This document shows, piece by piece, positions 44,564 through 56,262 of a stretch of DNA of 64,000 bases; position 1 is the first letter of the stretch, and each line of letters begins with the position of its first letter. A program made the position numbers and the translations under genes. A model generated the notes under the pieces. That model saw only the letters and a program-made list of their open reading frames with translations. It did no database searches and had not been told where the DNA came from. The stretch comes from Cladopsammia gracilis (lineage: Eukaryota > Cnidaria > Anthozoa > Scleractinia > Dendrophylliidae): contig JAJGOT010000340.1 of NCBI GenBank assembly GCA_022457155.1, forward strand, positions 248,001-312,000. Reading direction: 5' to 3'.

Positions 44564-46480
44564 CCACTAAAATTTTTGGGGAGCACCCCCGGACCTATTG
44601 TTAATTTCCCAAGGGTATTGGGATGTCAGAACTTGTCATGAACTTGTCATATCTCACATTACGTTACCGCAAAGGTATTAAGTCCTTCTTTAAGTCTCGA
44701 TATCTCACGTTACCTATCAGTTTCAATCATTTGTCGTAAAGCCATTGAAGCTGCTTTAGAATTTCACGGTGTATTTTTACGAATGGAGACGTTTTAAGAA
44801 AGTTAAATGGGACAGAAAAGTTTGTGTTTTAATATGAGCGATATGGCAGAGCAAAATAGCATGAACTTTGCGTTTTTTGAGGAGCACACCCGGACCTATT
44901 GTTAATTTCCCTAGGGTATTGGGATGTCATGAACTAGTCATAATTATCTCACGCTACGTCACCGCAAAGGTATTACAGTTCTTATTTAGTTTCGATATCT
45001 CACGTTACCTACGGTATCAATAATCTTTCAAATTTCAAATCATTGCCATTAATAGATTTAGGTACATGGTAGAATGCATTGACGGTGATAAAAATTGCGC
45101 TTTGATTATGCAATAGTATGCAAGGGACCTCGTGATTTTGCAGACTTCGTCAAACTATTTCTTGTTTGCTGCAATTCTCTCTACAGTTCTATTCGTATAC
45201 AAGTAAAATTTTGTTGTTGACAAAGCAAGCATTTTAACAACCATTTTATAAGCGATCTGAGCGTTTCAATTCAAGACAGACATTGGAACTTATTATTACG
45301 GACTTAATTGAGAAGATATTATTTGAGTGCCAATACGAAGAAAATATCAAGAAGTGGTTAGGATTTTATCGCATACACCGCCACTAAAATTTTTGGGGAG
45401 TACTCCCGGACCTATGTTAATTTCCCTAGGGAATTGGCATGTCATAATTTTTTTTTAAGTTTTGATATATAGCGTTACATATCAATCTTTCAAATTTGTT
45501 TTTACGTGGATGTGTCCGAGACGGCATTGATCTTCAAAGGTTCAAGAAATTTGTGTTTTTCTTGTCAATCATATGTCGTAAAGCCATTAGTGCTCATTTA
45601 GAAGGGTAAAAAAGGTCAAATGTTCTTGGGAAACGCAGTTTGACTGAAAATTTCACGGTGTATTTTTAAAATGAATGGAGACGTTCTGAGGAAGTTAAAT
45701 GGCAAGGGAGCAAAAACAATAATTACTAAGTTCAATTTATGAAATGAATGGCTTTGAGTTCTCATAGTATGTTATCATTTGATGAACTACCGATCACGCG
45801 AACGAAATCATTGCCATTATTAGATTTAGGTACATGGTGGAATGTATTGACGGTGATAAAAATTGCGCTTTGATTATGCAATAGTATGCAAGGGATCTCG
45901 TGATTTTGCTGAACAAACTAATTGTGCAAATGTAGAAGTTATTGTTTGCTGCAATTCTTTCTACAGTTCTATTCGTGTACAAGTAAAAGTTTGTTGTTCT
46001 GAATTGAATGACAAAGCAAGCATTTTAACAACCATTTTATAAGCGATTTCAGCGTTTCGATTCAAGACATACATTGGCATTATTACGGACTTAACTGAGA
46101 AGATATTAGGGCCATTTATACGGGAGAAAATAAGACGCGTCTTATCTAAGACGCGACTTAAATAAGATGCGAAGTGTACCATTTATACGTTTGCGTCCAA
46201 CATAAGACGCGAAGATCACGTATAAATGGTTCGCGTCTTATTTTGATACGGCGCACTTGTTGTTCACGTCTTATTTAGGACACGAAAGCATTTATACGAG
46301 GAAGTTCACGTCTTATTTAAGACGCGGACAAAATAAGAACTTAAAAAATAAGTCGCGTCTAAAATAAGACACGAATGCTTATTTTGTACTGTTTATACGA
46401 TCGGTTCGCGTCTTATTTAAGTCGCGTCTTGTCTTATTTTCTGTCGTATAAATGGCCCTATTATTTGAGTGCCAATACTA
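44564..46480. repeat. Three degenerate tandem copies of a 0.3-0.8 kb unit
   Basis: ATTTTTGGGGAGCACCCCC-type starts recur at about 44569, 44876 and 45384, each followed by CCGGACCTATTGTTAATTTCC and a GGGTATTGGGATGTCA-like segment. The tails at 45046-45345 and 45811-46107 are also duplicates (TTTAGGTACATGGT, GATTATGCAATAGTATGCAA), about 765 bp apart. The third copy carries the MITE insertion at 46108. Confidence 0.8.
46108..46459. mobile_element. MITE, AGGGCCATTTATACG family, copy 1, ATT duplication
   Basis: AGGGCCATTTATACGGGAG is mirrored by CTGTCGTATAAATGGCCCT. Internally it is filled with TAAGACGCG/CGCGTCTTA motifs in both directions. ATT flanks it at 46105-46107 and 46460-46462. The unoccupied target is preserved at about 45313-45330 in the neighbouring duplicate. 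Confidence 0.9.
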
Positions 46481-46774
46481 CTCAAGTAAAAACCATTTGA
46501 TAAACGTTTTTTCACCTTTTTTCCGGATCCACGGTTGTGGCGTGCAGGAAAGACAGAAACATTTCCGGTGAAGATCACAAGAAAAGACAGAAAAGTCAGA
46601 AAAATATAGCACTGCGACAGCTTGAGACTCAGTTGAAGTAAAACGTAGTGAAAATTGCTTTTCAGTGTTTATCTGGCTTTGACAGCTTTCGTGATAAAGT
46701 TTCCTTTTTATCATTGTGGAATGTCCGGTTTCCGGAAGATTAGAAAGAACGGGAGGGGAATCCCGAAACGTCGA

Positions 46775-46862
46775 GTTGGACATCGAGTTCGAGTTCGAGT
46801 TCGAGTTCGAGTTGGACTTCGAGTTGGATTTCGAGTTGGACTTCGGGTTGGACTTCGAGTTA
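46775..46862. repeat. Hexamer-based repeat (GAGTTC/GAGTTGGACTTC)
   Basis: Tandem GAGTTC then GAGTTGGACTTC units. Related arrays in the opposite orientation are at 49360-49480 and 52306-52400. Confidence 0.9.
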
Positions 46863-46912
46863 AAAAAAAATAAAATACAAATATGAAAAAATATAATCGA
46901 TAAAAATCGACA

Positions 46913-47060
46913 GTCGAACCTCTCCTTACGGACACCACTCTAATACGGACACCTCTCTATTACGGACAGTTTCCTGTGTCCCGACAAAATTCTCACATAT
47001 TTTCTTTAAAAAAGACCTCTATAATACGGACCCTCTCTAATACGGACAACGGACACTAAA
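46913..47060. mobile_element. Single pogo-like end (CAGTCGAACCTCTCC)
   Basis: CAGTCGAACCTCTCCTTACG followed by iterated TACGGACACCTCTCTAT units resembles the iterated ends at 53025 and 55222. No matching right end was found nearby. Confidence 0.5.
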
Positions 47061-47204
47061 TTCGGTCCCAGAGAGCAAATTAATATAAACTTAACCTATT
47101 TATCACGGACACTCCGGTGATCAGGTGATGATAGTTAGAGTAAGTAATACAATTTCCTGTTTGTGGTTACAACATGTCAGTATCGCAAGACGTTTTCAGA
47201 ATAG

Positions 47205-48161
47205 CCCGGCGTAGTCAATCGATAAAAATCGATATCGGAAAATCAATCGATAAATCGATAGCTATCGATAAATTGATGTTAAACGATATCGATTTTATCG
47301 ATCAATCGATAAAATTCGATACTCACACGCCGACGAAGTGTTAATTTTATCGATTGTATCGATTGTATCGATTTTATCGGATTCATCGATCGCTATAGAA
47401 TCGATAAAAAATTATCCTGTTTCCGTTGAGGGAGCGTTTGATTGTGACTCTTCAAATGAAGATTTTAAAGGCGGCAATGAAATTATTTGTTGACAAGCAC
47501 TGTACAAGAGAACAAAGAGACTGCATCATGAATTCTTTCTGATTTTATTGTTCCATAACTAACGTAAATTATTTTTCCTTTTCCGCGGGCTTCTCGGCTT
47601 CTCGGCTGTCTAAATTTGCCCTTTTTCCTTTATTCCGGTGGTTTTGAAACCACGTTTTAACCTAAGAAACATAAAGAATACGAAGTGATCAATATAAGGA
47701 ATGATTCGAAAGTATTTGCATAACTAGCCTCCTACGCAGACACCTCTTTGTGCTCGTTACGCAAACGTCCTTTGGACTCGTCACGCGTGACGAGCCGTAA
47801 GAACGTCTGCGTAGAAGGCTATCACGCGATCAGATCATACTGGCCAGCGTAGGAGGTTTAAGTAGTTATCGATAAAATTATCATCAATAATATTCGATGA
47901 AATAAAATAAATACACCTTTTTTAATGAAAGGATTATACAAAGAGTTGTAAACTCGTTAGTCTTACTTGTCTTGCTTCCAAGTCGATAAAATTCGATATA
48001 ATCGATAAAATCGATAGCCCTAATTGGAAAATCGATAATTATCGAATACTCACAACGAAATCCTTTATCGATTTTTATCGAATTTCGAAAAAATTAATCG
48101 ATTTTTATCGATTGTTATCGAATGCTATCGATTATCGATATTATCGATTGACTACGCCGGG
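47205..48161. mobile_element. ATCGAT-rich element with 7-bp target duplication
   Basis: CCCGGCGTAGTCAATCGAT is mirrored by ATCGATTGACTACGCCGGG. AGAATAG stands directly outside both ends. The two ends (47210-47400 and 47980-48150) are built of ATCGATAAAATCGAT-like words. The middle carries a separate hairpin (GCCTCCTACGCAGAC / GTCTGCGTAGAAGGC, 47727-47820). No transposase is seen. Confidence 0.8.
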
Positions 48162-48339
48162 AGAATAGACCTTATCACGGTTTTTCCAAAATTTTATATG
48201 GGCCTGATAGCAATAATCCATCGACACTGCTGGGAAAAGCATCTCAAAATTAGTAAAATGGCCCAGTTTAAAAGCGATATCTTTTAAAATAATGGAGGTA
48301 TAGCTCCGCAAAGTCGGCAAATTTCACAGACGTTTGTAT

Positions 48340-48389
48340 CGCGCGGCCAAATTTCTTGCCTACCGGTAGGCAAGAAATTTGGCCGCGCG
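48340..48389. repeat. 50-bp perfect palindrome without spacer
   Basis: CGCGCGGCCAAATTTCTTGC then CTACC | GGTAG and its exact complement. The centre is TACCGGTA at 48361-48368. Confidence 0.92.
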
Positions 48390-49294
48390 GATCCGGATCA
48401 GTAAAATCCTGTACAGGATAAACTAGTAGTTTCCATTGGAAAGTGAAGTGCTGCGAGTATAGCTTATGCAGAAGAAGACTTGTTTGGGGCTATCTCTCGT
48501 TAATTGCATGTACTTTAGACCCGGGAGATTAGCAACCTTTAATTCTCTCTCAATGTAATGTGCGGCTCTGATGAAGATAACGAATAGAAAGCAGAACTAT
48601 CGACTATGGTCTAAGTGGAATTTCGAGGCGACTGGAGGCGTTGGAGCGATTTTACGGCCGATTTCCTTCGGTGGATCCGATCGGCTCGATGAGTGGAGTG
48701 CTGTCTCTTTCAGGGGGAGGACTGAAATATTTGAACTAAAAATCGCTGGAATCGCGAATCGACCGCAAAACCACTCACTGAGACACAAGTAAACGCACAA
48801 AGAAGTTCAGGTGAACCAGTTTTATTCAAATATCGTTCCTAATTTTACGCTCAAACTCGAAGTGAATTTTCCCAATAAAAATCCTTATAATTTCGCTATT
48901 ACGCCAGTTACGACGACGTTTATCACTTGAGCTTAGGCTACCTGTGCTGACAGATGGTACGTTGTGACAAAAGGCAGTATGCTCTCGTGACCTTTTTTCT
49001 TTTGTGTAAGTGCCGATTGTCTAGAGGCAAAGACACCTTTCTATGATGTTTTCTGGGTAACCCCGTGATTTGAGGCGTTGTTTGAATTTTAAAACGCTCT
49101 CTTCAAATGTTTTCTTTTTTATGAAGAGTTAGTTCTAAGCAATCTTATTGCTTTCGCCGTAAATGAATCCATATTTTACGCCTGGTGTGTGGCGTGAGAC
49201 GATGTGTGTGTACTGAAAGGTCTCGGTCGGCTTGCAGTGAGTGTTGATATCCAAGATGGAATCTTTTGTGAATCTTTTCCCTTTATTAAAACAC
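48390..49294. other. Stretch without a supported gene
   Basis: An open frame at 48571-48792 has ordinary composition but no recognised domain or splice context. Nothing else is supported. Confidence 0.4.
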
Positions 49295-49500
49295 TGTGGT
49301 GACAATCTAGTTAAATGCTGCTTTTTTTTTTAATTTTTCTCGATTATTTTCCTACTAACTCGAAATCTAACTCGAAGTCCAACTCGAAGCCCAACTCGAA
49401 ATCCAACTCGAAGTCCAACTCGAAGTCCAACTCGAACTCGAACTCGAACTCGAACTCGAACTCGAACTCGAAGTCCAACTCGAGGTATCATTACTCCCGT
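49295..49500. repeat. AACTCGAAGTCC minisatellite in a dispersed repeat, copy 1
   Basis: After GACAATCTAGTTAAATGCTG and a T run, tandem AACTCGAAGTCC then AACTCG units end in AACTCGAGGTATCATTACTC. The same layout, with the same flanks, is at 52203-52420. One frame reads Ser-Asn repeats, the other strand Arg-Val. Confidence 0.85.
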
Positions 49501-50044
49501 CCGGAACAAATAAAACGTTTCCATTTGTCCAGCTTCGACATGCGGTATTTTAGAACTTACACATTTTCTGGACCAGTCAGAGAACGTCGGTGTTAATGGC
49601 AGAAATGGAAAGGTACGTAATCGTAATCGTCCTTAGTGTTTCAGTTGAATTATTATCAATAGAAGATTTGAATATATTGCTTACACATTCTTTGCTTGCA
49701 TTTAGTGAGGAATCTAGTGTTCCAGTCATAGAAGTGTTATCATCGCCGGAGAAAGATTTCAACGATTCTGTGTGAGTACTGAACTTAGACTTGTGGAAGT
49801 AACATGCGGTTAAATAACAATAAACATTTAGGGGTTAGAATGATTCATGTTCGGTTTACGTTGTGATCTGTTTTAAGCCATTTTCAACGGAGAGATCATT
49901 GTACTTATAAATTGTAAAATACAACGTTCGGGAAGGTATTCACATCATTTTAATTCACGAAGCAAGTGTCGCATGCCACCAAGTAATGTCAGTAATGCCT
50001 CAGATCTCGGGGATCTTGTTCAACACGAGGTGTTTGTGTGTGTT

Positions 50045-50063
50045 GGGGGGGGGGGGGGGGGGG
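50045..50063. repeat. 19-base G run, with a C run at 50291-50310
   Basis: Homopolymer G followed 230 bp later by homopolymer C; the two could pair in single-stranded DNA. The stretch 49501-51432 shows no gene that can be supported. Confidence 0.85.
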
Positions 50064-51432
50064 TGATGTTTGATAATTGGGGTTGGAATACCAGCTTTGT
50101 ATTGTTTAGTTGTTGCCCAAATACTTGGTTAATAAGCAAGGGCGGACCCATGGGGAGGGTTGAAGGCGGTTGCAGCCCCACTTTGGGAAATTAAAAGATA
50201 CCGAAAAGGCTTTATTCAAATTTTATTGCTATAACTAATATCCTCTCTTATGACTCTCTTATCCCGGTAGGGACTCGCTTCGACAAGCAACTCCCCCCCC
50301 CCCCCCCCCCGGCCGTTTCTGAACCGTCGTCACCCTTATGTTCCTGATCACTGATGATAGCAGGGACGTTCGAGTACCAACTCCCCCCCTCCTCATCTCC
50401 CCCTCCCTCCCCATCTCCCTCTTTCCTTGCTTATTATCCTTGCGCAACCTGCGATCATGCGTTTTTTCTTTTCGCAAAGCAGGGAATGGGGAAAAATTTA
50501 TACGCCTGATACATTTATTTAGCGAGCTGCCAAAGGAAAGTTACTTTTTCTAGAAAAAGTAGTTTTCTTCGCGCGGGGTCTAAGATCAAAGGACAGCCCA
50601 TGCCTTAACATGCTTGAGACCACCGCGGCGAGACTAAAAGGAAATTTAATTTACGACTTGAAAAGTTTGAAGCCGTGAACTTGACATTATATGAGATGAT
50701 AATTGGAAAATGTCACTTTTTTGTTTTTCCGATTTTAGTATTTTTGGCGAGAAAACAGTAAGGATATTCACAGCTTCTAAAAAAATGCCACAGGGATTAA
50801 CTTTCGAAGTTTTGCATAATAAGCGAAATATCATTATTTGACAGTGGTGAGCAGATTAATTATGTGCCGACGCCAAGGCCGAGATAACTGTTTTACCATT
50901 CAATAAGCGCGCGACTTGTTTTCTTATTCATTTGTATAGGAAATCGCACGACTTCGAGTACAATTAGTGAATACCGATGGTTAATTATACGAGAAGGTCG
51001 TAGTATAGTATAGTATATCAAGAGAGTATACATCAACAAAATTAAAAGCATCATATTTTCCGTAATAAATCACGCATCAAACTGCAACGTTCTGAGACCA
51101 TTCAAAATAGCTTTAGAAGTTCTTTGTCCGTATTCGGAATACTTCGGGCCAACTTCGGACATGTTCGGGCCTATTTCGGAGACATTCGGAAGTCTCCAGA
51201 AGCCTTTAGTTATCAAAAATTCAAAAAAAATTCAGGTGAGAAAATTAATTGGTACTCCTGCAGAGTACAGTTTGGGAGTAATTGTACTGCTCTTCCCTAA
51301 TCAGTAATTTTGTTGAGTGTACTATAATTTACTTAATAAGCATTTTAACCGTTTCCCATTATAGGTGGACGGGTTTTAGATTTTTAAAGGTATAAACTCG
51401 CCGTTAATTTTTTTTAGCTTTTGTTAACATTA

Positions 51433-51593
51433 GCCGCGGTTACACGTTTCAACTTTTACCTAGGTAAATTCGAAATAACGATAGTCCCTGCACGATTAAT
51501 TTGAAATAACAATAGCCGCTGCACGCTTTTTATGGCATTGGCTATTGTTATTTCGCATTTACCTAGGTAAAAGTTGCAACGTGTAACCACAGC
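51433..51593. mobile_element. Foldback MITE, GCGGTTACACGTT family, copy 2
   Basis: GCCGCGGTTACACGTTTCAA is mirrored by TTGCAACGTGTAACCACAGC, with ACCTAGGTAAA arms and TA on both sides. It is 31 bp longer in the centre than the copy at 23657. Confidence 0.85.
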
Positions 51594-52202
51594 TATTGTT
51601 TCATTTTTGTTTCATTGTTGTTAACATTACAAGTTATATTTATAGAATGCCAATCACAAAAGTGGCGCTTGCGCTTACAAAGAACACCAAAACACCGGGA
51701 TACAACACACAGACAGTTCAATATAAAAGCGATAAAATATGATAAATATGCGATAATAACAGTTAGGTTACAGTTTCAGGGATATTCAGATACGTATTTT
51801 CTCGATTAAACGCCGGGCTCCGAATAAACGCGGGTATAATAGAGAAAGTTGTAAGTAAGCCCCTCAAACGTTTATTTGTGGTATAATAAACTTAAGATTT
51901 AAGGGCAAGGTACACGGCTGCCAAGAAAAACGAACAATAACCCTTTCTTAAAAAATGGCGGGCGAGAAAAAACTGCTGATTCAAACAAACACCACTAGGC
52001 CAAGTTTGAAATAAACGCCGGGGGCGTTTAATTGAGAAAATACGGTAAATACGCGAAATAATTGGACATATTTGACATATATTTGACTGTTTTGACGTGT
52101 TTGTCTCTAAAAATAATAAACGATGAAAGACTGATAACTGTGTTCCTAATCGTTCTGCCATTACGTTCTCTTTTTCCAGATGCATGATAGTCAACTTGAG
52201 GG

Positions 52203-52420
52203 GGACAATCCAGTTAAATGCTGTTTTTTTTTCTCGATTTTTTTTATGATTTCAAAAAGTTAATAGATGGGATCAATTTATAACAAACACAAGGCTTTGT
52301 TATTTTCCAACTCGAAATCCAACTCGAAGTCCAACTCGAAGTCCAACTCGAAGTCCAACTCGAACTCGAACTCGAACTCGAACTCGAAATCCAACTCGAG
52401 GTATCACTACTCCCGTCAAT
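52203..52420. repeat. AACTCGAAGTCC minisatellite in a dispersed repeat, copy 2
   Basis: ACAATCCAGTTAAATGCTG, a T run, AACTCGAAGTCC units, then AACTCG units and AACTCGAGGTATCACTACTC. It is collinear with 49295-49500. Confidence 0.85.
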
Positions 52421-52615
52421 TATTAGCCTTTCAATATCGTAAACAGTTTACTCCTCTCGCCTGTATTGAGCTCAGGTGCCACGTGCAAGCTAGCCTGTTC
52501 CTGTTTTGCATGCATTAATAGCCCTTTATTTCCTGGACTCATGGCGAGAAAGTGCATCGGTACTTGAGAAACTACTGGATAAACCAACTTAAGCCACATT
52601 CCATACCAGCACATT

Positions 52616-52991
52616 AGGGCCATTTATACGGGAGCCAATAAGACGCGTCTTATCTAAGACGCGACTTAAATAAGATGCGAAGTGTACCAACATAAGACGC
52701 GAAGATCACGTATAAATGGTTCGCGTCTTATTTTTGATACCGCGCACTTGTTGTTCACGTCTTATTTAGGACGCGAAAGCATTTATACGAGGAAGTTCAC
52801 GTCTTATTTAAGACGCGGACAAAATAAGAACAGCTGAAAACCCTGTTCTAAGATAAGACGCGTCTTATTTAAGTCGCGTCTAAAATAAGACACGAATGCT
52901 TATTTTGTACTGTTTATACGATCGGTTCGCGTCTTATTTAAGTCGCGTCTTAGATAAGACGGGTCTTATTTTCTTTCGTATAAATGGCCCT
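52616..52991. mobile_element. MITE, AGGGCCATTTATACG family, copy 2, ATT duplication
   Basis: AGGGCCATTTATACGGGAG is mirrored by TTCGTATAAATGGCCCT, with ATT at 52613-52615 and 52992-52994. Two internal length differences from the copy at 46108 (one deletion near 52685, one insertion near 52835). Confidence 0.9.
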
Positions 52992-54569
52992 ATTATTATC
53001 AGACCGCGTCCGAACTTGGATATACAGTCGGACCTCTATTAAGCGGCCACCCTAGGGACTTTGAAAACTGGCCGCTTAATAGAGGTTGGCCGTTCTAGAG
53101 GTACAATATATATAGATTACTTCATGGGCAGTGCGCGCGTACGGCGTTTACGCACGAGTTGGTGATGTATCAGAAATCGAACGAGTGAGTGCAGCGAACG
53201 AGTGAGATTTCTGATACAAACCAACGAGGACAGGGCGTAAAAACGGCTGAACATGCGCAGTAGAACGCAGGCCTGGTTCCCGCGATTCCATTTTCAAAAT
53301 GGCGGACGACGAATCAGAATTCAACAAGTCATTGTAACGGCTCCACGCAGCGTCGTGCTCGCTCAAGGAGCTCAAAACAACTTGTGTGAACTTTATAAAC
53401 ATTCATGCTGGAGATTTGATCATGATCAAGACAATCGGAACAATGTTTTTAGATTTATAAGGCGAAGAACGCTATGCCTTTCAAAGGAAGCGTTCTCCTT
53501 CTTCGAATTTGCTTTAAGTGCAGTTTTACGGTTAACTAAGGTCGTCTCAAGTTCTCTAAGGTTCGGAAGTACAAATTTTTGAACCTTATTTATTTCTACG
53601 AAACATATCAAAAATGACTTTTTTTTCGTTTCGATGACTTTTTTTAAGAGCTCTTGAAAGGTGGACTTCCTTTTAATTTTCTATAAAGGCGAACGAAGGC
53701 TTCTTCACTGCGAAGCTTGCAGACATGTAAGTACTTTTATCGCTATAATCCATTATTTCCCTTTGTGATTTTGCAAGCAACTCGATTGTACGTGTTTACA
53801 CACTCAGTCAAGGGAATTCGTTCTTCGTATTTTCACGGTAGTATATCTAGAGTCCCTGTTCACAAACTCTGTAACTCATTAAAATCTTTTTAACTCACGA
53901 AACTGTAGTGTTGATTAAGCTTATCTACGTTTAGTAAATTTGAACTGACTTTAATTTTCAGTCGTTTTGTACAAACTAACAACAACAACAAATTACTATG
54001 TGCATTCCTATACGTTAATATAATTATGAATAGTAGAGATTGACTATAATTCAAGAATACCTTCTCAACCAACTCGAGTATGATACTTGTGACCAACATG
54101 TAGCATTGGTTTCTTGGAAGCTGCTCTTTAATATTGGACTATCTAGTTCCACGAAACCATGCAAATCAATAGTCAGAGTGATCCCACTTTGTTGTTTCAT
54201 GCCGTGAAGGTTCATTGTTTCGCTGATCAGTGTTATAGCTCTAAACAACATCAACACAGTAAACAATTTTTCCCACTACTCATCACTCATGCAACTACTG
54301 TTCCTTCCAATGCAAAAAGCTTCTATAATGGTGACAAAAGGAAGACAAGTACTGCCAATTCACCAATTACTATATGGTCTGATTTTAAGAAGGGCATGCT
54401 TTGCCTCAAATCACCAGACTGCCATTAAAACATAGATTTGTTAACCAGACCTAATGGTGGAAGGCGAGCATTTTCAAATGCAAACTCAACTCTAAACATA
54501 CATGTAATGTATGCTAATGTCAAATTACTGCCTACCCAGGCATAAAGATTGATCAAATTTCCCTGTGTT

Positions 54570-54606
54570 GCCCAGGGGGGAGGGGGAGGGGGAGGGGGAG
54601 GGGGGT
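54570..54606. repeat. G-rich run with G-quadruplex potential
   Basis: GGGGGGAGGGGGAGGGGGAG-type sequence gives at least four G runs in 37 bp. A C run (54751-54768) and an A run follow nearby. Confidence 0.75.
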
Positions 54607-55221
54607 GTTAAAGGTTGAATTTGACCATTACATTATATCAGTAATAACATGGCAATGGAGCGGCAAACGGTTGGGGGTGACCCAACAGAAACTGCACACT
54701 CGCACCACTCCCCAGAGGTAAATTGATGGATTAGTCGATTCCAGCAGTGCCCCCCCCCCCCCCCCCCAAGGGCATCAACATTTTGTAAAAAAAAAAAAAA
54801 TTGGTCAATGACCCATGGCAGGCACAAAAAGGTTGTGCAAATGCCAACATTCTTTGAATCTACTCTAATCAACAGAAAAGTGTTTTCCCTCAGTTTTCCT
54901 ATAGATCCAGGATTACACTGAGGGCAATTTAAATTTTATTTACTTTTTAAATCCAAAAATGTTGTGTATTTTAAAAAGTGGACTTCCATGACCACAGGAC
55001 ACCCAGATACCCTTCTGGAGAAGACTGCTCCTGTATACCATACATTATTTCCTATTTATGTATAGTGTCAGAGATGACATTATTGTGCCAAAGTGGAATT
55101 GTATGAAGTCAGACAATGTGGGCCTCTTGTGATCTCACATTGATTTGTTGGTTTGTCCCCTTTATAGGCTTTTTGACCAGAGACCTTCACATGTGAAACC
55201 GTACATTATACAAACATAAAC

Positions 55222-55380
55222 AGTCGAACCTCAATGATATGGAAAGTGTCTACACTATAGAGGTGTTTGTATAACAGAGAAGGGGTTGTATGAATTTTGG
55301 TACCTTCGGGACCAAGAGAACTGTCCACAATAGAAAGGTGTCCATATTATGGAGATGTCCATAAGGATGGGTTTGACTTA
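55222..55380. mobile_element. Pogo-like MITE (CAGTCGAACCTCAATG)
   Basis: CAGTCGAACCTCAATGATATG opens the unit, and ATGTCCATAAGGATGGGTTTG closes it as a diverged inverted end. Inside are GGTGTTTGTATAAC and GTGTCCATATTATGG iterations. Confidence 0.5.
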
Positions 55381-55845
55381 AATACTTTTGAAGATGGAAA
55401 TATTGTAGTAGACATATACACTATTAAACATAAACATCATGATTGACATATGCAATGAAATTGTTTATTAAACTACATTGACCTCATCTCCAGGGCCCTC
55501 TCCATGTTCAAAATAGCAGACCATAGAAATTTACGGGTCCCATACGACCAAAAATGATACAAAAATTTTTCAAAATTGAGCCTTGAAGCCCAATCAAACA
55601 GCGCACAACGGTAGACAATAGCATGGTTGAGAGTTTTGATCACGCTTATGAACAGTGAATAATGGCTTGTAAGAGATTATCAATAGGACTTCAGTATCTG
55701 TGAATACACAAGTTATGCTAGGTTATCAAGTGGTGACATCCCATGATTCACTTCACGATCAGTATCGGTTTTGTACACCTCAGTGTTGGCGAAGAGCCAC
55801 AGATATTTATCTCACCCATCTACACTGTGGCTTGAAAAATATGTA

Positions 55846-56262
55846 TCACTATTCACCTCTACTTCGGTGAGTTTGAACCTTCGCTGCATTTGGTTTGTTT
55901 CCTTTGCCTTCTTTTTTCAGTTGTTTGCTTCGAGCTTCCAGACATTTTCTTGCTTTTTCAAACGCTTTGTCTTCAATAATGCTCACAGGGTATTTACTTT
56001 CTTTCAAATGCCGGTTGAAACTCGAAATCAATCCTCGAAGGCTTGAAGGCTCGTAGTCTTCGCCGTCTTTTCTTTTAACACTTAAAATAAATTCGCATAC
56101 GTACTTGTTGAGTTCTTCTGGTTGAATTTCTTGTTGTTGTTGTTTCGCTCTTCTCTTTTAAGAATACGGTTAATAGTAGATTAACATCTCTTCGCGTTTT
56201 CGCTCGAGTGTTTTGTTTTCCTGCTCTTGAATGTATTCTTCAATTGGTTTGTCCAAGGACAT
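55846..56262 (-). pseudogene. Crypton-type / DUF3504 recombinase fragment, frameshifted
   Basis: Reading the minus strand from the ATG at 56262, the start MSLDKPIEEYIQEQEN is followed by two changes of frame (about 56210 and 56145). A clear stretch then runs LNKYVCEFILSVKRKDGEDYEPSSLRGLISSFNRHLKE..., ending GKGNKPNAAK near 55875, where the frame breaks again. This is the N-terminal part of the tyrosine-recombinase-like proteins encoded by Cryptons and by domesticated KIAA1958/ZMYM-type genes. The catalytic C-terminal part was not found. Three frame breaks make it a dead copy. Confidence 0.7.

Noticed and set aside
49315..49596. Ser-Asn repeat protein frame, and a similar one at 52267-52518
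   Set aside because: Translation of a hexamer minisatellite; no start context, domain or codon signal outside the array.
53299..53340. ATGGCGGACGACGAATC, a good-looking gene start
   Set aside because: The frame ends after about 12 codons with TAA, and no donor site rescues it.
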